Positions 7,710-14,109 of a stretch of 51,299 nt of DNA are shown piece after piece. Made by a program: the position numbers and the translations under genes. Every line of letters begins with the position of its first letter. Positions within the stretch are counted from its first letter, which is position 1. The DNA is taken from the NCBI GenBank assembly GCA_017547525.1, contig JAFYPL010000031.1:1-51299 (forward strand), in the 5' to 3' direction. Source of the stretch: Oscillospiraceae bacterium. GTDB taxonomy: Bacteria; Bacillota; Clostridia; Oscillospirales; Ruminococcaceae. Under the pieces are notes generated by a model, which saw only the letters and a list, made by a program, of their open reading frames with translations, searched no databases and was not told where the DNA came from.

Positions 7710-8399
7710 ATGAAGTTATCATTTATGCATTTTATAACTAACACTATTAGTGATTTATCTGAATATGTTGTTTTGGAACACAAGTACAATATGGTTGAAC
7801 TTAGAAAAAGAGTAAATATTCTTGTTATAGATGACAATGATTTTTTTGAGTTGGATTTTTTGAGACATAATGGTTATCAAATTACCCATAAAAAAGATAT
7901 TGATAGTATCAAAGATGTTGAACCGTATGAAATAATTATGTGTGATATAGGTGGAGTAGGGAAAAATTTAGGGTATGAATTAGAAGGAGCTACTATTATT
8001 AAAGAAATAAAAGCTAGTTATCCTATTAAGCAAATAATAGCTTATTCCTCTAATACTTATAATGCTGACTATAATAAATATTTTTCTATAGCCGATGATG
8101 TAGTCACTAAAGATATAAGTATTGATGATTGGATGAGCATTCTTGATAATAATATTAGGATTTCTATTAATCCTATATTTGTATGGGAAAAAATAAGAAG
8201 TTATTATTTGGAACACAATGTGTCTACACTAACAATTGCAAAAATAGAAGATAAATATGTAAAAGCGATAAAGAAAAAAGATTATTCTATATTAATAGGA
8301 TCGATTAAAGAAAATGAGTTTGATGTAAAATCAATATTAATGGATTTTACAACATCACTTTGTGCAAAATTAATCCTCGGAAAATTTGGAGGGGTATAA
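7710..8399 (+). CDS. Response-regulator-like receiver protein with an unknown C-terminal region
   Basis: A 229-residue protein. After ~35 residues a receiver fold begins with NILVIDDNDFF (acidic pocket). The predicted phospho-acceptor is Asp79 in IIMCDIGGVG; a Ser in IIAYSS and a Lys in VVTKDIS fit the switch positions. The C-terminal ~85 residues are helical and match no DNA-binding domain I know, so the output is unclear. The start has AGGGGGAAAATAG before it. The stop lies within the ribosome-site region of the kinase gene, so the two are coupled. The placement next to a recombinase remnant suggests accessory cargo. It could regulate the nearby peptide operon or act in defence; neither is shown. 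Confidence 0.7.
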   Translation: MKLSFMHFITNTISDLSEYVVLEHKYNMVELRKRVNILVIDDNDFFELDFLRHNGYQITHKKDIDSIKDVEPYEIIMCDIGGVGKNLGYELEGATIIKEIKASYPIKQIIAYSSNTYNADYNKYFSIADDVVTKDISIDDWMSILDNNIRISINPIFVWEKIRSYYLEHNVSTLTIAKIEDKYVKAIKKKDYSILIGSIKENEFDVKSILMDFTTSLCAKLILGKFGGV

Positions 8400-8400
8400 C

Positions 8401-9480
8401 ATGGCATTATTACCGATGTACATAGATGATAAACTTGAAGATGGTACTTTGATAAAATTACTTCCTTTTTGTAAAAGTAATTGTGAAAGAACTAGATGCA
8501 AAGAATATTACAAAAGTATAAATGAGTGTTCAAATGGTATATATGTTTGTCCATATGGCTTGAATTCGTATATAAGCAATAATGGGAAAAATAGAGTTAT
8601 TTTTACTGGGATAAAAATTAGAAATAAATATGATAAAAAGAAAGCGAAAGCAACAGAAAGTCAACAGTATGTATATAATCCTGTCATTAATGAAAATGAT
8701 TGCTTTGAGTTCGGACGAGATTATTTAAAAAATATTGAAATTGTAAATGAATCTAAGAATAAGATGCAAGCTATAGATGAGCTGCTGCACGAAACAAGGT
8801 CATTAAATAGACGCATAAGGACATCAATAGATTTGTTATGGGAAAAAGAAGAAGAAGAATATGATGATGCGGAATTGTTACAGATAATTAAAAATGCACA
8901 TATATCTAGTTACATGATTTCAAGTAGATTTTCATATTTTGACTATACTTTAAACCCTGATAGATTTATAGGAAGACCGTATAAGCATAATGTTTTTAAG
9001 AAATTTGATAAAATGAGAAAACTCCTTAAAGACTATATGAGGAAAAATGTCTGGATTACTTTGAATTCATCACAACAAATAGATTTTCAATACTTGATAT
9101 TACCAACTTTTGAGATTTTATTGTTTATTCTATTAGAAAATGCAATAAAATATTCACCTAATGGACAACCTGTGAATGTGGATTTCAATATGAAAGGGGA
9201 ACATTTAGAAGTTATAATCTCTTCTATGGGCCCTTATAATAATGAAAATGAGATTCTTAAATTGTGTGAAAAAGGATTCAGGGGAGAAAATGCAAAGGCG
9301 TTAGAAAAATCAGGGCAAGGCTTTGGTTTGAGTTTTGCAAAAGAAATATGTGCAACTCATGGTATAGACATATCATTTAATAGCATATACTCGCATAAAG
9401 ATCATGGTATAAAATATGGCAAATTTAATGTAATGTTACATTTCGAGAAAAAAGAGCAAGGTGAAGATAGTTATTTGTAA
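8401..9480 (+). CDS. Cytosolic sensor histidine kinase with Cys-rich N-terminus
   Basis: A 359-residue kinase with no membrane segment. The N-terminal ~55 residues hold clustered cysteines (FCKSNCERTRC, NECSNGIYVCPYG) that could bind metal or an Fe-S cluster. The H-box is DELLHETRSLNRR (His130). The C-terminal HATPase domain has N-box LLENAIKYSP and G-box SGQGFGLSFAKEI. It starts at ATG 8401, preceded by GGAGGGG. It follows the receiver gene with almost no gap, so it is the likely partner. A Cys cluster in place of a transmembrane sensor suggests sensing of redox state, metal or an intracellular ligand (inference). Confidence 0.82.
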   Translation: MALLPMYIDDKLEDGTLIKLLPFCKSNCERTRCKEYYKSINECSNGIYVCPYGLNSYISNNGKNRVIFTGIKIRNKYDKKKAKATESQQYVYNPVINENDCFEFGRDYLKNIEIVNESKNKMQAIDELLHETRSLNRRIRTSIDLLWEKEEEEYDDAELLQIIKNAHISSYMISSRFSYFDYTLNPDRFIGRPYKHNVFKKFDKMRKLLKDYMRKNVWITLNSSQQIDFQYLILPTFEILLFILLENAIKYSPNGQPVNVDFNMKGEHLEVIISSMGPYNNENEILKLCEKGFRGENAKALEKSGQGFGLSFAKEICATHGIDISFNSIYSHKDHGIKYGKFNVMLHFEKKEQGEDSYL

Positions 9481-9509
9481 TTATTACTGGAACATTAATA
9501 ACCATATTA

Positions 9510-9544
9510 TCAGGTTCGAATATAGAAACGCTAACTGCACCAGA
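9510..9544. repeat. 35-bp direct repeat, copy 1
   Basis: First of three near-identical copies, beginning ATCAGGTTCGAATA and ending GCTAACTGCACCAG, here with ATATAG for ATACAG. Read on the minus strand it encodes GAVSVSIFEPD. It marks the boundary after the terminator of the toxin-less barstar module. It lies 30 bp past the histidine kinase stop. Confidence 0.85.
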
Positions 9545-9582
9545 AGCCCCTGTAATTGAACTTTACAGGGGCTTCTTTTTCA
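9544..9582. terminator. Terminator between the kinase gene and barstar copy A
   Basis: GAAGCCCCTGTAA (9544-9556) pairs with TTACAGGGGCTTC (9564 onward), followed by a T run on the plus strand. It would stop rightward transcripts from the kinase gene. The convergent barstar transcript also meets it, but without a clear T tail. Confidence 0.7.
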
Positions 9583-9585
9583 TTG

Positions 9586-9924
9586 TTATGAAATATACGT
9601 AAAAAATACGTTACTGTTTTCTTTCTGAATATCTTCAAAAATTTCCAGCATAGGTTTGCAATAATCTTGGTACTCTTCGGTCATGGAATAAAAATTATGT
9701 ATTTCTACAATATAATTTTTTCCTCTACAATAAAAAGTACTTCTAGCCAAATCCCAGAAAGCATCCCAGTTCATACCACAGAATAATGGCAATCCAAATT
9801 TATCAATCAGCATTTTGTGAATATCATACCATCCATCGCATTTTGAAAAATCTAAAATTATTGGATTTTCAGGAATATCTCTATATGCCAGTTCTTCCTG
9901 TGTATATTTTTTTCTTTCAATCAT
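9586..9924 (-). CDS. Barstar-family immunity protein, copy A (orphan)
   Basis: A 112-residue barstar-like RNase inhibitor, which would bind and block a barnase-type toxin in the cytoplasm. Family-like features are ILDFSKCDGWYDIHKMLIDKF followed shortly by GMNWDAFWD, the region that plugs the nuclease active site in barstar. It starts at ATG 9924 after AAGGAGAAATTATA. It is highly similar to copy B at 10120-10458. Unlike copy B it has no toxin gene upstream, only a ~30-bp scrap of one (9937-9970), so it is an orphan immunity gene. Differences from copy B concentrate around FCGMNWDAFWDLARSTFYCR, so inhibitor specificity may have drifted. Confidence 0.9.
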   Translation of the reverse strand: MIERKKYTQEELAYRDIPENPIILDFSKCDGWYDIHKMLIDKFGLPLFCGMNWDAFWDLARSTFYCRGKNYIVEIHNFYSMTEEYQDYCKPMLEIFEDIQKENSNVFFTYIS

Positions 9925-9936
9925 TATAATTTCTCC

Positions 9937-9970
9937 TTATGCTATTTCTACAAAAGTCTTATAATGGTCA
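9937..9970 (-). pseudogene. Residual 3' end of a deleted barnase gene
   Basis: On the minus strand these bases encode DHYKTFVEIA and a stop, matching the barnase C-terminus DHYKTFVEIV of the intact copy at 10471-10977. At GGTCA|ATTGTAAA the sequence jumps to what lies upstream of the intact toxin gene (ATTGTAAA near 11025). Roughly 540 bp, almost the whole toxin, was therefore removed. Confidence 0.75.
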
Positions 9971-10045
9971 ATTGTAAAAGTTGAAACCAGGGATTTCATC
10001 CCATCTTTTCCCATATTTTAACAAATTATATGTAGTTAGTAAATA

Positions 10046-10080
10046 ATCAGGTTCGAATACAGAAACGCTAACTGCACCAG
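10046..10080. repeat. 35-bp direct repeat, copy 2
   Basis: Same 35 bp as copy 3 (11103-11137). Similarity extends leftward about 60 bp through CCCATATTTTAACAAATTAT, also seen near 11070. On the minus strand the extended repeat reads GAVSVSVFEPD and continues open to a stop at 9968. Confidence 0.9.
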
Positions 10081-10085
10081 CAAAA

Positions 10086-10115
10086 AGCAGACCTTTTGTA
10101 AGGTCTGCTTTTTTG
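10086..10115. terminator. Bidirectional terminator after barstar copy B
   Basis: AGCAGACCTT (10086-10095) and AAGGTCTGCT (10100-10109) form a 10-bp stem with a 4-nt loop. A-rich sequence on the left and a T run on the right allow termination from both sides. Confidence 0.8.
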
Positions 10116-10119
10116 TGTA

Positions 10120-10458
10120 TTATGAAATATATGCAAAAAATACATTGCTGTTTTCTTTTTGAATATCTTCAAAAATATTTAGCATAGGTTTACAGTAATC
10201 CTGGTATTCTTCGGTCATAGAATAAAAATTATGTATTTCTATAAAATAATTTTCTTCCCTGCCGTCAAAAGTATCTTCGCCAAAATCTCTGAATGCACTC
10301 CAGTTCATACCAGTTGCAACAGGTAATCCAAATTTATCAATCAGCATTTTAAATATATCATACCATCCGCTACATTTTGAAAAATCTAAAATTATTGGAT
10401 TTTCAGGAATATCTCTATATGCCAGTTCTTCCTGTGTATATTTTTTTCTTTCAATCAT
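10120..10458 (-). CDS. Barstar-family immunity protein, copy B
   Basis: A 112-residue barstar-like inhibitor, the cognate immunity of the barnase-type toxin encoded immediately upstream on the same strand (12-nt gap). The family core is ILDFSKCSGWYDIFKMLIDKF and GMNWSAFRDFGEDTF. It starts at ATG 10458 with AAGGAG upstream, overlapping the toxin gene's end. The first and last thirds are almost identical to copy A; the middle, which carries the nuclease-contacting region, differs most. Confidence 0.92.
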   Translation of the reverse strand: MIERKKYTQEELAYRDIPENPIILDFSKCSGWYDIFKMLIDKFGLPVATGMNWSAFRDFGEDTFDGREENYFIEIHNFYSMTEEYQDYCKPMLNIFEDIQKENSNVFFAYIS

Positions 10459-10470
10459 TATAATTTCTCC

Positions 10471-10977
10471 TTATACTATTTCTACAAAAGTTTTATAATG
10501 GTCATAGGTTACGAATATCAAGCCATCATTTGAAAAAAGAATTCTATCATTACCTCTATAGCCTTTTTCGTAATTTATATCAGCTTCATACCATATTCTT
10601 CCTGCTGTATCAGGCAGGTGACCATCTTCGTTCCTATATATACCTTTGGTTAACATTTTACCAGGAGCTACTTTATCCAGGTTACCCTTATATCTTATCC
10701 AACCTAACTGTTTTGCTTCGGTCTTTGTAATATAGTAATCCGGTAATTCATCATAGCGTTTCAGCCACCAATCTGCACCGTCTTTGCCTTCCTTTGTAGC
10801 TTTGCCTGCCATTATTGCCTGCATCCATACAATAATACACCTGCAACGTTCGTGCAGTCTATGGTCAGTTTGTGGCACTTCGTCTCTATGAAATATTTTG
10901 CCGTGATTATCTTTGCATGGCTTACATCTTCGGTTGTCTGGAATACTTATCCAATGCTTATAATTTTTACTTTGCAA
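10471..10977 (-). CDS. Barnase-type ribonuclease toxin with phage-head-like N-terminus
   Basis: A 168-residue protein. The C-terminal ~105 residues match barnase: LPDYYITKTEAKQLGW, KGNLDKVAPGK, then the active site WYEADINY (general base Glu), GYRGNDRILFS (Arg residues) and YDHYKTF (catalytic His). All catalytic positions are present, so it should cleave RNA. The N-terminal ~55 residues carry RCKPCKDNHGKIF and LHERCRC, the Cys/His motif typical of SPP1 gp7/Mu gpF-type head proteins and of pretoxin regions. The start is TTG 10977, set by AAAGGAG 7 nt upstream. No signal peptide is seen. Barstar follows 12 nt downstream. Whether it is secreted, phage-borne or a stranded toxin tip is unknown. 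Confidence 0.92.
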   Translation of the reverse strand: MQSKNYKHWISIPDNRRCKPCKDNHGKIFHRDEVPQTDHRLHERCRCIIVWMQAIMAGKATKEGKDGADWWLKRYDELPDYYITKTEAKQLGWIRYKGNLDKVAPGKMLTKGIYRNEDGHLPDTAGRIWYEADINYEKGYRGNDRILFSNDGLIFVTYDHYKTFVEIV

Positions 10978-11102
10978 TTAAAAACTCCTTTCGTTATTCA
11001 AAAATCTGATAACGTTATCAGTTTTAATTGTAAAGCAGTAAATACGGGATATCATCCCATCTTTTTCCCATATTTTAACAAATTATATATAGTTAGTAAA
11101 TA

Positions 11103-11137
11103 ATCAGGTTCGAATACAGAAACGCTAACTGCACCAG
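11103..11137. repeat. 35-bp direct repeat, copy 3
   Basis: Third copy, with the same extended left-hand homology (CCCATATTTTAACAAATTAT) as copy 2. On the minus strand it reads GAVSVSVFEPD and then a frame broken by one extra A in the GGGAAAAAG run. It lies upstream of the intact toxin gene. Confidence 0.9.
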
Positions 11138-11142
11138 AAAAG

Positions 11143-11172
11143 GCAGACCTTATGGTCTGCTGTTTCTTTTTA
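11143..11172. terminator. Terminator of a vanished third barstar module
   Basis: GCAGACC (11143-11149) and GGTCTGC (11154-11160) with A-rich and T-rich flanks. It is homologous to the hairpin at 10086-10109. Confidence 0.6.
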
Positions 11173-11195
11173 CTATGAAATATATTTAAAAATAT
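11173..11195 (-). pseudogene. Stub of a third barstar gene
   Basis: The minus strand ends YIS-stop, like both barstar copies, in the same place relative to the adjacent hairpin. Similarity is lost within about 25 bp. This is probably the right-hand edge of the accessory region; core-like sequence starts just after. Confidence 0.5.
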
Positions 11196-11256
11196 AGCAT
11201 AAGCAATTGTTTTATGTTATGATTATTGTAAATGAACCACGAAAAGGAGAATTACC

Positions 11257-12252
11257 ATGGCACCTGAAAAAATTATTTTAGACGTTGATACTGGCTCTGA
11301 TGATGCGGTTGCTATTATATGCGCGGCACTTTCCAGTAAAATTGAACTTCATTCCATTTGTACCGTATGGGGCAACAGACCACTTGACCAGACAACTGAA
11401 AATACTCTGCGCGTTGTAGATATGCTGGGTATCGGTGATAAAGTAAAAGTTTATCCTGGCTGCGAAACATCTATGGTTGCTACACTGCTGGCAAACCGTC
11501 ATGCAGGTTACGGCGGCCAGAGAAAAAGTGTTAACGGCGGCGAAGAAAAAAGTATGCATCAGGAAACTATTGATGAGCTGCCTCCAGCACACACTCTGCC
11601 ACAGGACAAACGTGCTGTTATGCATTATGTAGACACTATTATGAATGGTGAAGACGGTGAATTTACACTGGTGCCAGTTGGTCCGCTTACAAACGTTGCT
11701 ATGGCTTTGCGTGTTGAACCACGTATTGCAAAGAAAATCAAACAGATTGTTCTTATGGGTGGTGGTTGCAGAAGAAGTAACTCCACAGCAGCCGCAGAAT
11801 TTAACATCTGGGGCGATCCTGAAGCCGCACAGATTGTATTTACATGCGGTGCAAAGGTTACAGTTGTTCCACTGGATGCAACACAGAATGCCTGCATCAA
11901 CAGTGATGAAGTTAATGAACTTTATAAACTGGGTACACCTGCCGCAACATGTGTTGCTGACATGATTAAACACCGTATTGAAGCATATAGCTATCTCCAG
12001 CCTATGGACAGACTGGATAGTGCTCCTGTACACGATGCTCTTACTGTGTGTTATCTTATTCAGCCTGATGTTCTGGAACAGGTTAAACTGGTAAGATGTG
12101 ACGTTGATATTTCTGGTGGTATTGCCGACGGCCAGACTATTGTTGACCCGCGTGCATACACAGACCTGCCTAAAAATGTAAACTTTGCATTCTTCGCAAA
12201 CAGAGATAAATTCTCTGACCTGCTGTTTAAAATTCTGCGTGGCGAAGGATGA
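11257..12252 (+). CDS. Ribonucleoside hydrolase (IunH/URH family)
   Basis: A 331-residue nucleoside hydrolase that cleaves the N-glycosidic bond of purine or pyrimidine ribonucleosides, releasing base and ribose for salvage. The N-terminal DVDTGSDDA motif binds the catalytic calcium. LVPVGPLTNVAMAL and IVLMGGG are family blocks, and HDALTV near the C-terminus supplies the conserved His-Asp. The length is typical. The start is ATG 11257 with AAAGGAGAA upstream. It is monocistronic: accessory DNA precedes it and a strong terminator follows. Base preference cannot be told from sequence. Confidence 0.93.
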   Translation: MAPEKIILDVDTGSDDAVAIICAALSSKIELHSICTVWGNRPLDQTTENTLRVVDMLGIGDKVKVYPGCETSMVATLLANRHAGYGGQRKSVNGGEEKSMHQETIDELPPAHTLPQDKRAVMHYVDTIMNGEDGEFTLVPVGPLTNVAMALRVEPRIAKKIKQIVLMGGGCRRSNSTAAAEFNIWGDPEAAQIVFTCGAKVTVVPLDATQNACINSDEVNELYKLGTPAATCVADMIKHRIEAYSYLQPMDRLDSAPVHDALTVCYLIQPDVLEQVKLVRCDVDISGGIADGQTIVDPRAYTDLPKNVNFAFFANRDKFSDLLFKILRGEG

Positions 12253-12264
12253 TAATATATAATA

Positions 12265-12297
12265 AAAAGTCATTCCTGTGAAAGGAATGACTTTTTT
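12265..12297 (+). terminator. Terminator of the nucleoside hydrolase gene
   Basis: AAAAAGTCATTCCT and AGGAATGACTTTTTT form a long stem around a short loop, with flanking A and T runs. Confidence 0.9.
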
Positions 12298-12409
12298 GAC
12301 GCAGGATATTATTGAAATAAAAATTAATAAATATTTTAAATTTTTACAATATTTACACAATAAATATGATATAATAATTACACAAGATATATCTTCCGGA
12401 GGTGTTTTT

Positions 12410-12937
12410 ATGGAACGTTACGAAAGACTACTTACCGCAGCTCAACAGGGGGATGCACAGGCGCAGTACGAAATTGCCTATATGCATTATTACGGCAAAG
12501 ATGCTGAAAAAGACAGAGTGAAAGCACTGTACTGGTATCAGCAGGCGGCCAGACAGGGTAATGCACAGGCCCGGTATGAAACAGCGTCCATGTACTTCAG
12601 AGGTAAAGGTACAGAAATGGATAAACTGGAGGCACTGCACTGGTACGTAACTGCCGCGCAGCTGGGCAGCACACAGGCCCGGAGCGAACTGGGGAATATG
12701 TATCATTACGGTGATATCAGAGTAGACCCAGAGAGAGCACTGCACTGGTATCAGAAAGCCGCTGACCGGGGCGACGCCAGCGCACGGTATGAACTGGGAC
12801 AGATGTATTACAGCGGTGATGGTGTGAAAATTGACAGAATAAAAGCACTGCATTGGTATAAAAAAGCGGCTGAACGGGGAGATGCCCGGGCGCAGGAAAA
12901 AGTGGACCGACTGTCCACAGGATATGTTTATAAATAA
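12410..12937 (+). CDS. Sel1-repeat (SLR) protein
   Basis: A 175-residue protein built almost entirely of about four Sel1-like repeats of ~36 residues. Each has the pattern G-A-ARYELG-MY--G-------A--WY-KAA, as in GNAQARYETASMYFRGKG and GDASARYELGQMYYSGDG. Such repeats form alpha-helical superhelices that bind other proteins. There is no signal peptide or membrane segment, so it is cytosolic. ATG 12410 follows CCGGAGGTG; an in-frame extension to 12278 would run through the preceding terminator and is rejected. Partner and function are unknown. Confidence 0.88.
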   Translation: MERYERLLTAAQQGDAQAQYEIAYMHYYGKDAEKDRVKALYWYQQAARQGNAQARYETASMYFRGKGTEMDKLEALHWYVTAAQLGSTQARSELGNMYHYGDIRVDPERALHWYQKAADRGDASARYELGQMYYSGDGVKIDRIKALHWYKKAAERGDARAQEKVDRLSTGYVYK

Positions 12938-12941
12938 AGAA

Positions 12942-12985
12942 TACCCCCGTACCATGATGGTACGGGGGTAAAGTTTTGATTATTT
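12942..12985. terminator. Terminator between convergent genes
   Basis: TACCCCCGTACC (12942-12953) and GGTACGGGGGTA (12959-12970), a 12-bp stem with a 5-nt loop. T-rich sequence follows on the plus strand. It serves the Sel1 gene and perhaps the convergent membrane-protein operon. Confidence 0.85.
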
Positions 12986-13276
12986 TTTTTCCAGACCTGC
13001 TTCGGCCAAGCGTTTACGGCTTTTTTTGTATTCAACTACTACAAAGATAAGGTCGAATACAATAACAAACATCATGATTGTTTTCATTGCGAAAACAAAC
13101 TCAGGCACCTGTGCCCATGGGATGTTGTCACCAATTTTAACTATGTTGAAAAACAGACCGATGCTTGTACCGGTGCCTTCCATAGGACCTTCCAGCAGGA
13201 CAGACAGTCTGTCTATTTCAAAAACCAGCGCTACTACCAGTGTGTTGAGCGCAGCAAATACAGCTTTCATCTCCAA
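12980..13276 (-). CDS. Small membrane protein, function unknown
   Basis: A 98-residue protein not assigned to a family. Hydrophobic stretches lie near the N-terminus (AALNTLVVALVFEI) and near 65-85 (IMMFVIVFDLIFVVV), followed by a basic tail, KKSRKRLAEAGLEKK. It is the second gene of a two-gene minus-strand operon, 8 nt after the DUF1622 gene, so it probably works with that protein in the membrane. The start ATG has GGAGATG-type sequence upstream. Confidence 0.7.
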   Translation of the reverse strand: MEMKAVFAALNTLVVALVFEIDRLSVLLEGPMEGTGTSIGLFFNIVKIGDNIPWAQVPEFVFAMKTIMMFVIVFDLIFVVVEYKKSRKRLAEAGLEKK

Positions 13277-13284
13277 AACCTCTT

Positions 13285-13674
13285 CTATTCAATATGTGTA
13301 TGATTTTTTCCGGCGTGTTGTTCGATTTCCTGCTCTTCGTTTTTGATTTCCCAGTGAATCAGGAATGTGAGCGCGGCACGCAGTATGATGATAGCACCAA
13401 CCTGCATGATTTCGGACATATCTCTCACTACAACAGTACGCAGAATTTCGCCACCCAGTTTGAATGACAGTGCCATTGCCAGACCTTCAGCCAGGCGCAG
13501 GCGGGTAGCCGGGTCTTTTTTCATCCATCCGATAAAGGATTTTACAGCGGTGTAAACAATAACTATCAGACCCATGAACTCCAGTGTAATTACGAAAAAG
13601 TTTACCATTACACTGAGCCATTCATGTAACAGTTCATTTACAGGCCATGATGAGGATAAAACAGGAATAAACAT
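13285..13674 (-). CDS. DUF1622 family membrane protein
   Basis: A 129-residue membrane protein with three hydrophobic segments. Its central motif, RLRLAEGLAMALSFKLGGEI, followed by LRTVVVRDMSEI and LTFLIHWEI, is characteristic of DUF1622. The role is unknown; members are often considered membrane-stress or transport accessories, but no activity is established. GGAGG stands before the start. The downstream small membrane protein is almost certainly co-transcribed. Confidence 0.85.
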   Translation of the reverse strand: MFIPVLSSSWPVNELLHEWLSVMVNFFVITLEFMGLIVIVYTAVKSFIGWMKKDPATRLRLAEGLAMALSFKLGGEILRTVVVRDMSEIMQVGAIIILRAALTFLIHWEIKNEEQEIEQHAGKNHTHIE

Positions 13675-13880
13675 AAACCAACCTCCGAAAATATATTCTT
13701 ATTCTATAATTTTTCAGTCGATATGTAAAGGGAAATATTTACAAAGCCGCCATAATGTAAAGAAAAGGGGATAATAAGTCTGTATAAAGTAAAGAAAATC
13801 CGTAAAGTGATGAAATATGAAAATTTTTATGAATGAAACTTCAGTCAGGTTTTGTAACGAAACAGTGGTATGGATAAAAT

Positions 13881-13914
13881 AAAAGACTGCAGTATATTTT
13901 TACTGCAGTCTTTT
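13881..13914. terminator. Perfect 14-bp inverted repeat in an intergenic region
   Basis: AAAAGACTGCAGTA (13881-13894) and TACTGCAGTCTTTT (13901-13914) with a 6-nt loop. It looks like a bidirectional terminator, but no gene ends nearby on the plus strand. It may back up the tRNA terminator on the minus strand or end a small RNA starting within 13690-13880, where I see no ORF. Confidence 0.6.
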
Positions 13915-13932
13915 GATTTACAAAAAATAAAA

Positions 13933-13954
13933 AGCACAGTCTTTCGACTGTGCT
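13933..13954 (-). terminator. Terminator of tRNA-Gln
   Basis: AGCACAGTC (13933-13941) and GACTGTGCT (13946-13954) with a 4-nt loop. On the minus strand a T-rich tail follows. It lies directly after the tRNA 3' CCA. Confidence 0.85.
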
Positions 13955-13955
13955 C

Positions 13956-14031
13956 TGGCTGGGGTACTAGGATTCGAACCTAGGGAATGTTGGAGTCAGA
14001 GTCCAATGCCTTACCGCTTGGCGATACCCCA
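13956..14031 (-). tRNA. tRNA-Gln (anticodon CUG)
   Basis: A 76-nt cloverleaf read on the minus strand. The acceptor is TGGGGTA pairing with TACCCCA, the D-arm region CGCCAAGCGGTAAGGC, the anticodon stem TTGGA/TCCAA around CTCTGAC (anticodon CTG), and the T-arm CTAGG-TTCGAAT-CCTAG. The CCA end is encoded. The 5' GGGGTATCGCCAAGCGG is typical of bacterial tRNA-Gln. It is followed by its own terminator. Confidence 0.97.
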
Positions 14032-14109
14032 TTACTTGGTGCTCAATTATAATACCACAGCCAGATATGAATGTCAACACTTTTTTTGAAAAAATTTCAA
14101 ATTTTTTTA

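Noticed and set aside
9510-9544. The 35-bp repeats as tRNA 3' ends (they contain GGTTCGAAT and end near GCACCA), which would suggest an integrase att site
   Set aside because: Counting from the T-loop does not give a 5-bp T stem plus 7-bp acceptor before CCA, and no tRNA body lies upstream. The repeats track with toxin modules instead.
10899-11103. Short plus-strand frames across the toxin promoter region
   Set aside because: They overlap the toxin gene and its upstream repeat in antisense and have no ribosome site.
9510-11137. CRISPR array
   Set aside because: Only three 35-bp repeats, spaced 500-1000 bp apart with full genes between; no short spacers and no cas genes.
11278-12360. Long open frame on the minus strand opposite the nucleoside hydrolase gene
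   Set aside because: It is a shadow of a well-conserved gene; composition is Cys/Phe/His/Tyr-rich nonsense and no ribosome site precedes it.
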